Assembly (NCBI GenBank): GCA_033239005.1
Contig: BSQZ01000037.1
Coordinates: forward strand, 2,219,001-2,283,000
Direction of reading: 5' to 3'
Source: Lamellibrachia satsuma
Lineage: Eukaryota > Annelida > Polychaeta > Sabellida > Siboglinidae
Length of the DNA stretch: 64,000 nt
Shown here: positions 11,865 to 64,000 of the stretch, piece by piece
Layout: every line of letters starts with the position of its first letter
Position numbering within the stretch: position 1 is the stretch's first letter
Program-made: the position numbers and the translations under genes
Notes under the pieces: model-generated
The model's input: the letters and a program-made list of their open reading frames with translations, nothing else
What the model was told of the DNA's origin: nothing
Databases searched by the model: none

Positions 11865-12079
11865 TCGGTGTCATATTAGTTGATGTTACTATTGACAACT
11901 TGAGCCATGAATTGTTGATGTCATATAATACCTAGCTGGCAGTAGGCCTATGCACATTTAACCCCATTAGCGAGTTCCTAGAGTCGTTTACTAGACAGTC
12001 CCTGGACAGCTGCTTGTAGGATATTTTGCCTGAATAAATGTGAGCAGTCGCCCAGTAAGCGTGTCTGGGGTTGATCACG
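11865..12079 (+). repeat. LTR-like sequence, copy 1
   Basis: Similar to 13440-13655: both run TCATATTAGYTGATGTT, ATACCTAGCTG, TTTAACCCCAT, TTTTGCCTGAATAAAT, GAGCAGTCGCCCAGTAAG. AATAAA within both suggests a + strand LTR with a polyadenylation site. It is followed by TGGTATCACAG, which resembles a tRNA primer-binding site. Confidence 0.6.
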
Positions 12080-12744
12080 ACATGGTATCACAGTTGGCAT
12101 TCTGAGAAAATCGCCTCGGAATATGGAAAGATTGATCACCTCGAACCGTTATTGCTCCAGTGTAACCTAGCTGAAAGGGAACTGGAAAAAGTTCCGACAA
12201 CGTTTTGAAGTATATCTTGTTGCGGTGCCGCTTGACAGGAAAAGGGAGAACGTGCAAGCCTGTCCACTTCTCCATTCCACAGGGACTGAAGCCTTGGCCG
12301 ATATTACCCAGTAGTGTTCATTGTAGTTGGCGACAGAGTTCTTGTCTTCTGTGATTGGTAACTTGTCTAAAATTTGGACTAGTGAAGAGAGTGAATCCTG
12401 TAGAGGCGGAATCTAAGACGATGACGAGTGGCGGAGACCGGGGTTAGTTTTCAGTTAAAGTCACTTTTTTGTGAAACGTATGTTAGATGCATTATTTCTG
12501 TCAACGTATACATTAAGTTTATTAGTCGTGTTAATAAACCGTACCGTAATCCATAGTAATTGAGGATATAGACGCCATAGAAGTTTATTTTTGTTATTAT
12601 TATTAGTAGTATACCTCTTATACACATTGTGCATAACAATGTAGGTGTTCACAGCTTCATATATTAAGCTTTTAATTTTTACTTATAAAAGGGGACTCAT
12701 TCCCCGGATGTGTATACAACAAATAATTGTGAATGGATTATGAA

Positions 12745-13077
12745 TTATTGAATGGAGTATGAAATAGTGAATGTAAAAATATATGTCATGCGACTTCTAC
12801 TTATACAGGAGGCAGTTCGGAAAAATAGTCCAGGAGGCAGTTTCTTCTCAGACACCGAGTTCTCCTCCTTCTCATCATTTGCACGACGACTTCTCACATG
12901 GGTCACGTGTCTCCGCACTACTGTCCCACCATCAAGGCGGACCCTGAATGGCACTGGACCAGTCTGTTCTGCAATAACGCCATGAAGCCATTTTGTCTTG
13001 CCTCGGAAGGTAATGGATTTTATGTGTTCGGAGTTACGCCCAATCACTTGTCGAGCATTAATCTTATACGTGTCCAT
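12745..13077 (-). pseudogene. Ty3/gypsy integrase C-terminal fragment
   Basis: Minus-strand ORF with FRGKTKWLHGVIAEQTGPVPF followed by RVRLDGGTVVRRHVTHVRSR, the familiar end of gypsy integrases (KWLPG-I-E-TGP-S+-V-L--G---RRH-D-LR). The ORF then runs into unrelated AT-rich sequence. No RT or RNase H is present nearby, so this is an isolated fragment. It is antisense to the apparent polarity of the flanking LTR-like pair. Confidence 0.75.
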
Positions 13078-13403
13078 TAAGAAATCTTCGGGGGTCCAGA
13101 CACATATGTACTTCTACTCTTCCTCCTTGTTCCCCGCTGTACAGTGGTGAGGGTCAAGTAAAGTATTGCCGAACCACTCTTTCTGTTCTTTCTTTCCATA
13201 GTTTTCTATCTTCATAAGTAATAATAGCATCTTAGCATCTTGAATCCATTTTGGCTTGTCTGTGTAGGTAGAATCAATAACTGTTCAACTTTGCCGACGT
13301 TAACTTGATGTTAATGTATGTGAAACGTCTGCTATAAAGACAACTAATCGGTTGTAGTATAGGAGGCGTAGTAGTAAGGAAACAGCAGAACTCAGATCAG
13401 GAC

Positions 13404-13447
13404 GATGTAGTGTTATATGCTGGCTCGACAGCATATAACACTACATC
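13404..13447. repeat. Perfect 19-bp inverted repeat with 6-nt loop
   Basis: GATGTAGTGTTATATGCTG at 13404-13422 and its exact reverse complement at 13429-13447, loop GCTCGA. It abuts the start of the second LTR-like copy. Confidence 0.9.
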
Positions 13448-13655
13448 ATATTAGCTGATGTTGTTATAGGCAACTAGAGCTATGACTGGTTGATGTCACA
13501 GGATACCTAGCTGACAGTAAGTCCATGTACCTTTAACCCCATATATAGCGGGGTCCTTGTTTACTAATAATAATTGACAGTCCTTGGACAGCGGTTTGTA
13601 GGTGTTTTGCCTGAATAAATCTGAGCAGTCGCCCAGTAAGGGTGTTTGGCGTTGG
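13440..13655 (+). repeat. LTR-like sequence, copy 2
   Basis: Second copy of the 11865-12079 sequence, about 1.57 kb downstream in direct orientation, with numerous substitutions. The pair could be the two LTRs of a short or rearranged element. Confidence 0.6.
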
Positions 13656-14193
13656 TCACGATAATGGGGGGAGGGGAGGGAGCAGACCCAGTAGATCAAA
13701 TGCGAAAGGTGTCTTTTCTTCGATCAGCGTGCGTGCGTGCGCGCGTTCGTGCGTGCCTAAAAACTCCTGGAGTATTTTTGGTTGGGGAAACTGGGCACCC
13801 CCTTATTTCAGGGCTTGAATCCGCCCGGGGTCATGCTTTGTATTTTTACATTTCTATGATGTACAAATAACAGCCAGTGTAACCAGTTGCCCAACTTATT
13901 TGTTTGTTTGTTTGTGCATATTTTTATTGTCGTTGGATCATAAATTCAACGCGTCACTGAAACTCGTGTATGGCCCTATTGGCCTGCCATAGTAGTTGAC
14001 GGTCCTATAACAGACCTGCCACATGCACATACGACGTGAACAGTGTACTTTGTCCACTTACAGTTGGGTCGTCTAGGGCTTTGCAACCACTGTATCCGGT
14101 AGCGATGCGTCAATGCACGTAGTAGCTGTGTGTCAGTACATGTAATTAGGTTACGTTAGTAAAGAATAAAAGCTGCCAGCAGACAACAATAGA
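13656..14193. promoter_or_regulatory. XDH-like upstream region (candidate promoter)
   Basis: About 540 bp between the LTR-like copy and the start codon. I see no clear TATA box near the start. A GTGCGTGC-rich run lies at 13725-13760. Promoter function is inferred only from position, and the transcription start is unknown. Confidence 0.3.
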
Positions 14194-57309
<43,116 letters not shown>

Positions 57310-57400
57310 AGCAGCAAGATAGGAACCTGGCAAAGGAGACTCTAACAATACATAGTATTATGATGATGTATCATTGTGAAACTAAATGAAAAATAAATTT
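57310..57400 (+). promoter_or_regulatory. XDH-like 3' UTR with polyadenylation signal
   Basis: AATAAA lies at 57392-57397, about 83 bases after the stop, in AT-rich sequence. It is the first canonical hexamer after the stop codon, so the mRNA probably ends shortly downstream. Confidence 0.6.
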
Positions 57401-57860
57401 CCTGATGTGATCAATTTTGAAACTATTGATACATCACAACATCACATTATATAAATTCCAGCTATTGTTTACTTTAAATATACCGGTCGATATGCAGTTA
57501 TGATTGCATTAAATATATGAGCTTAAAGTTAAGGTTAAGTTTAAGCTGAAGAAGAGTGAATGGAGACGTTATCTGTGATGAAGCTGCGATGCCAGTCATT
57601 GTGTTTTGGGAGGGCAAGGTAGAGGTTTCAAGGATTGCATTACAATGTTTACACCAAGAGTACATGTGTTATATGAAATGTCCCGTTGTTTAAAAAGTTT
57701 AAACTGCATGCCAACATACGGTGTCATTCATAATTCCATGCAATGTCTCAATTTGCGACTAATATAATTATATAACTAAAGAAATAATTGAAAATAGTAA
57801 TTAACCTGAAATAAAATTTTAATAACAAAATAATATATATGTCTTTTTGTTAATGCCTGA
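57400..57860. other. Intergenic DNA downstream of XDH, nothing recognised
   Basis: AT-rich, no ORF or repeat to support. Confidence 0.55.
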
Positions 57861-57879
57861 TCCAGGTCCATTCTCACTA

Positions 57880-58010
57880 GGCCATGTGACCAACACTGTG
57901 ATGTCACATGGTTTGCTACCGTGTGACCAACACTGACATCGCTGTGGTTACCGGTACTACCATGTGACCAACACTGTGATGTCACAGGGGTTGCCACCAT
58001 GTGACAAATA
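57880..58010. repeat. Imperfect tandem repeat, about 45 bp, 3 copies
   Basis: CATGTGACCAACACTGTGAT followed by GTCACA(T/G)GG recurs three times. Confidence 0.75.
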
Positions 58011-59190
58011 ATACATAGCAGTAAATGTAGATAAACAATACATTTGTCAAAGTCGTACTTTTGTGACAATGTTTTTATTTAAACAATACTCAAATACCAA
58101 AATGTAGAATAGATAACTTTCGTAACAATCTCTTGCACTGTTCACTGCGAGGAAGATATCTAAACTGTACAGAGGACACAGCAATCTTAAAATAATCATT
58201 ATAAGCAACCATCTCGCACAGCCAATTGCATTTTGTTCTGGAGCTACAGAAAAAAACCTTCCAAAACTTACACGTAAACTTGTAGACTTTGCAGTTTTCC
58301 AATGAAAAAGTGTTTTTCAGAATTCTAATCCAGTTTCTTAAGTTACAAATTCTGACTGTATATAATATATCATTACAAAAACATTTTAAAATAGGTTAGC
58401 CAGTAGCAGTGTTACTCTGATTCCTTTCAAGGCGTTGAACTATTACAAACCCGTGATTACCTCATGTTGTTTATGGCTGGTTTTGGCATTTTTTTCTGGA
58501 AACGCTGTAAATTTTATAATCCTTGAAACAATTATACGGAAAACTTACATTATCATATAAAGAAAATTAACAACTAAGCCCTGGCACACATGGATCATTC
58601 CTCACACAAGTTTTAAACACTAAATAAGAGCACCAAAGTTTCTTACTTAAACGTACATGATAATTTACCAGCCACCAATGAACAAATACGACTTATACAT
58701 ATTATGATTGCAATATAATACAAAAACAGTGGTATGGCAATTATTATAATTTAGACATTATCTTATGAATTCCCCACTGATATGTAAGTTTCAATCCCAA
58801 CCTTAGTTGCTAGTTGTCTCAGTTGCATGATGACGAGCAAAAACCTAACATCAGTCATATCACAATATACACATTTGTGTGTCAAACTGCTACACGTACC
58901 TACTTAAGCTCACATGCACACATCGCTGATACGCATAGCCATGCAATCTATGTAAAACTTTTATATATTAGTTTAATTTGTATGAATTTATGTATGACCT
59001 GGGTGGATCAAATGCTAGCTACATCAAACATCTAGTCAGAAGCCACTGTGACCTTTCTACAACATATCATCTTTTCTTGTATGTACATTGTTTGTGGTAT
59101 ACTTGTTGATCTAGTTATGACAAGCTCCCATCAAACTGATTGAAACTAACAGTTTGATCTATTAAACTAGAGAACGTCAATTTCGTTAGA
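58011..59190. other. Intergenic DNA, nothing recognised
   Basis: AT-rich with short ORFs on both strands, none with recognisable homology. Confidence 0.55.
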
Positions 59191-59599
59191 TTGTGCAACG
59201 GTTTTAGTGTAATATATATACTACAGTATATAAAAAGGAAAAAGGCCAAGCAGCACAGAAAAGTAGAAGCAGGGATGTCAAAAGCAGAATACAAATGGAA
59301 AGAGCTGGAAGCCCAAGCTCAAAACTGTCTGATGGAAAGGAGAAATCTACCAATTACCCTGTTCGTCCGGACGGCAGAACAAATCACCCGAATTTCTGAT
59401 GAAACCAAACATATTTTTGTGTGGCCTAACACAAAATCATAAGCCCTCCCTTCACTCACGCCCACAACAACAACAAGGGCTAGTTCAATCAAGTATTGTG
59501 CAGAGTGGACAAGGGAAACTTAGCTAAACAGTAGCCTTTTGTTTTGCCTGTTGTTGAAGTTATTTCGTCTCTCATTATAGCCCACATGTGCACATTTGC

Positions 59600-60370
<771 letters not shown>

Positions 60371-60534
60371 AAGTAATAAAGTCACACATTCTTTGTATTA
60401 TAAGCTAAACTGTATATATTAATTGTGGTAGTCATACGGAAACCAAAGATTACATAGTTGCCATGTTTCAACATGCATTTATACCCCTTTTCGGTAAACC
60501 TACTAACTAAATAATAACACCAACTATTGCCACT

Positions 60535-60850
60535 GTCATGGATAATATATATAGCAATGATATACTTGATGCAAATTATCAACTGCATGGAATAATATAT
60601 ACAGATATTTCCGATCACTTACCAATATTTTAGTTACTAAATCTGCTAATATCACAAAGGTAGATACGCCAATAGAGACTAGAATATATAAAGCGCAAAA
60701 TATTGCTACATTTAATGAGAGTATAGATCAAATATGCTGTGATGAAGTTTATGCTTGGAGAGATCCTCACGAAAGTTATTCGATATTCCTTAATGAAATG
60801 TTACTTGCATATAATAACTAATTTCGCTTAGTTAAAAAAGTTGTCGAGAA
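60535..60850 (+). mobile_element. Different LINE endonuclease fragment
   Basis: Reads DNIYSNDILDANYQLHGIIY then TDISDHLPIF, the last blocks (D-SDH-P) of an APE-type endonuclease. A decayed linker follows (RIYKAQNIATFNESIDQI). It differs from the CR1-like family elsewhere in the window, so it is a second LINE lineage. Confidence 0.65.
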
Positions 60851-60877
60851 GAAACTTATGACTCAACAACGACAAGT

Positions 60878-61450
60878 GCGTTAGCAAGACACAAGAACTG
60901 AAGTATCTGGATCACATCATCTCAAGTGAGGGTGTCGGGGCTGATCCACTTAAATTCACTGCTGTAGTAAACATGCCAGTACCGAAGAGCAAGGAAGTTG
61001 TGCGCCGATTCATCGGCGTGAAAATCTATATATATATAAGTATTGTCCGAACTTGTCTAGCATGGCAGATCCGCTCCGTGATCTCACAAAGAAAGACGTT
61101 GCTTGGAACTGGGATCGAAACCACCAGCATATCTGGCTGGATATCAAAGAGCAGACAAGAGCTGACTTTGAACTGAAATTGTTCGATCCTACCAAACATG
61201 TCGCCTGACTGTTGATGCGTCACAACGCGGAATAGGGGTGGCACTGCTCCAAGAGGGAGAACCCGCTCGATGACTGATACACAACAGCGTTATGCGCAGA
61301 TTGAGAAAGAGTGCCTGGCCATCCAGTTCGGACTAAAGAGATTCCATCAGTATGTCTATGGACGAATCACGGTAGAGACCGACCATAAGCCACTACTCGC
61401 AATAATCAGGAAACTGTTATCACATATATCGCCACGACTACAGTGCATGC
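60878..61450 (+). pseudogene. Ty3/gypsy pol fragment (RT end and RNase H)
   Basis: Broken frames read ELKYLDHIISSEGVGADPLK, VPKSKEVVRRFIGV, ADPLRDLTKKDVAWNWDRNH, then LTVDASQRGIGVALLQEGEP, TQQRYAQIEKECLAIQFGLK and YVYGRITVETDHKPLLAI. These are the RT thumb and RNase H (catalytic D-E-D pattern) of gypsy elements. At least two frameshifts, one at a TATATATATA run (about 61025). No LTR, protease or integrase nearby. Confidence 0.88.
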
Positions 61451-61499
61451 AGATACGCATTGATCCTAATACATCTGTTTGATAAAATGACACATTTCA

Positions 61500-62400
61500 T
61501 TTACTACACAAATCATACACATTCTACATAATCAAGACACTAGTTATATTTCAGAATAATAGGCTGACAAAAGTTTAACAAGTAAGAAAATTTGGTTGGT
61601 TCAACTTTTAACTATCACACCTAAATGAGCAATAAAGTATATATAAAGCTAATTATATAATGTTATTCTAAACAAACATAATAATAATAATAATATCATA
61701 AAACCTCATGGGATAATATTTACACAACATGGAGAGAGCGAGTCAAAAACATGGTAAACACTTTGGCAGCATAGGATATTTTACACAACGTGGACACAAC
61801 AAATCTTCGACATTGTATAACATTTTATACTAATTTTGAAGCCATTTCAGAATGTCATGACTGCCATGGAATGAGATCTTGGAGTCAATAATAGGTTATA
61901 TGGAGTCAAAATCCTCATACTGATAAAGTCCTGACGACATTTACTTCAAATTGACATGTTTCAATTGTACAAACACAGTCACGTATAGTGAGTGACATGA
62001 TATAAACATTAGTATCATATTCTTTAAATTGCATTGACCACATATACTTTACATACATGTCTACATTATATATAATATAAATTATGCTTTAACGTTGGCA
62101 TCGTTATTCTTATTTGACATCATAGGCATGTTTGGCATCATATAATTAAAGTGTGGTTTCATAACAATCTACAGAGCATCTTTATATTGGGATATCAAGA
62201 TACGAAACATTCTACCAAGTTTTTCAGTATGTATTCTATACAAAACTTAAAAAAATGTCACTCCTGGGGCCAAAAAAATGAATGGATCAGCCCAGTCCAT
62301 TTAGGAGTGGCCTCAGTAAGGTTAATGAGATCCACTATAGAATAATACATTTCCATTTAACATGTTAAATGGTAACTCAGTGGTATTTATAACAAATATC
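61500..62400. other. Intergenic DNA, nothing recognised
   Basis: AT-rich with no supported ORF. It may include the 3' part of the hAT element that follows. Confidence 0.5.
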
Positions 62401-62406
62401 AGATTA

Positions 62407-64000
62407 CTACTCTTCAAAATCAGATTCATTGTCCTTATATTCCTCCTGACGAGGATGGCAGGCCATTTTTATTCTGGCATATGATGGTTTTAAACCATAA
62501 CAAGTGGAATTAATTTTAAAGTTCACAGATAGAACACTATTTAATGGCTTTGACCTGAATTTGTCTGTTGTCAATTTCAACCTAGAAAACATTTGTTCTG
62601 GCAATACTGAGAATAAAACCGTTCCAGCATCACATTTCAAGTTGACCAGAACTCATCCACTGTCACTAACATTGATACCCTAACACCGTGTGACAATTCA
62701 AATCACTGTTTCACATGTTCTGATAACTCGAGCACATCATATGCACGACACTCCTGTTCCAGTTCATTTTCTCCTCTTGTGATATAATTGTAGGGGACAA
62801 CATTGACAGTTTCCTGAATATAGTCCTTAGTGTGGTCTGACCCTGTAAAAGTGTGTTTAAGCACTTCAGATTCTTCAACACTTCATCATTGAATGGCAGC
62901 ATTTTTACTTCCGTCACTGCAGTTATGTAGAATGCTAAGATCTCACTGTAGAATGTATCCACCACATTCTCCTTTCAATTGTCCTATTAGATTAAACATG
63001 TCTGCATTTCATCAACGGAAATTGTCCCTGTCATCTAATATACTATCATCATCTTCATGTTTGCTTTGAAGGTCACTAGATGAGTTACTGACGTCAGGCT
63101 TCACAAAGCGCATAAGTACATCCTTTAAAAAGGTTGTCCATTTTTGTTCTTCATCAAGCATGCTACTGGGGAATCAGTTTTAAAAAATGTGTTAAAATAA
63201 ATAAACCTTGGTATAGCATCTTTCTTTGAGGAATATAAAAGATAGCTGCAGTCCTTTTTTATTGAACATAATCCTGATTTTCATAACCTTAGCTCTAGTG
63301 TTCGTGTCTACTCTTTTCTTTTTCCCATTCTCCATTATGTAATCAGTTGGTTGAAATATGTTATAAGAGGCTCCCACTGCACAGTCAGTCTCCCACTAGT
63401 AGCATGCATGGCAAGCCACCGTGTATCAGCTGGTTTAAGTAGTATGTGTTGTACTGTTTCGCAGAACTCCTGAAACTCCTTTAGCTTTTCTGTTCTTTAG
63501 TAAGATTTCTTAAAGTAATATTACATTTCTACAGGAAGATCATGAACGTCACCACAAAATGTGTCAACAGCTTTCTTTTCAACAAAGTGTAGCTGATGAC
63601 ATATGCACCACAATGAATAGAGGTTAGGCTGCAAGTCTTTCAATCGTTTATATAATCCGGGAATAAAGCTTATCATAGTCCCAGCACCATCAGTTCCAAG
63701 TGATATAAAAGCAGATGTTATCGAGTTAAATATGGATTTAGCGGTGGTACTGGTCAAAATAGGCATCTTATAGAAATGACCTTTGACACAACCCGCCAAT
63801 GTATCAAAATAAATGATAATGATGCTACATTGTTCTATATTTGTTACCTCCATTGTGACATCTGTCAGTAATGAAAATGGACCACTCTTCATTGCATTAA
63901 CTAACTGTCGGATTTCAATTCTGGGACCATTACATTACATATCACCGCCTTAGCTTGTGTACGACCACACTGAAATTGGTTGGCTATCACAGAATCTGGA
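62407..64000 (-). pseudogene. hAT-family transposase, decayed, extends beyond the window
   Basis: Minus strand, from the right edge: QFQCGRTQAKAVICNVMVPE, then a stop, then GPFSLLTDVTMEVTNIEQCS, SIFNSITSAFISLGTDGAGT and YSLWCICHQLHFVEKKAVDT (63892-63521), the catalytic-core blocks of DUF4371/ZMYM-like hAT proteins. Next comes PADTRWLAMHATSGRLTVQW (TRWLS motif, about 63430), then decayed C-terminal pieces (FYSEILAFYITAVTEVKMLP, 62950; KPLNSVLSVNFKINST, 62540). Several stops and frameshifts. Different from the hAT at 15953. Confidence 0.82.

Overview
This is animal nuclear DNA. It carries one large intron-rich gene on the + strand, set among transposable elements and microsatellites. Canonical GT-AG introns, many (TA)n arrays, CR1-like LINEs, hAT transposons and Ty3/gypsy fragments all point to an invertebrate metazoan. 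A mollusc or other lophotrochozoan is plausible, but that is inference; no sequence here fixes the species.

The gene is a xanthine dehydrogenase-like molybdo-flavoenzyme (XDH/aldehyde oxidase family). I rebuilt it as 35 coding exons from the ATG at 14194 to the TAA at 57307-57309, with an AATAAA at 57392. The exons join in frame into a predicted 1330-residue protein, almost the length of mammalian XDH (about 1333). Order along the protein: two [2Fe-2S] clusters (exons 1-7), FAD/NAD domain (exons 9-15), linker (exons 15-16), molybdopterin domain (exons 16-35). All eight cluster cysteines and the catalytic Glu1262 are present. The substrate pocket is mixed: the XDH arginine (R881) is kept, but the XDH glutamate is Val803 (as in aldehyde oxidases) and the stacking phenylalanine is Ala915. 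Residue equivalences use bovine XDH numbering from memory.

Layout. 1-3382: minus-strand CR1-like LINE whose ORF1 has an SGNH-esterase domain, cut by the window edge. 3369-5530: two roughly 850-bp direct repeats next to its 5' end. 5.5-14 kb: repeat-rich upstream DNA with minisatellites, a palindrome-bounded block (9.67-11.74 kb) and an LTR-like pair with an antisense gypsy integrase end. 14.2-57.3 kb: the XDH-like gene. Its introns hold a palindromic tRNA-like repeat interrupted by a hAT transposon (8-bp target duplication) that itself contains an RT fragment, an 81-bp minisatellite with higher-order structure, several fragments of the LINE family seen at the left edge, a near-complete LINE RT ORF (46369-48432), a probable hAT-type MITE, and a relic duplicate of exon 15. 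57.4-64 kb: intergenic transposon graveyard with LINE, gypsy and hAT remains.

No new multi-gene system is visible. The most interesting points are the unusual active-site combination, splice-site duplications in intron 26, the intragenic exon duplication, and the layered transposon and palindrome structures.
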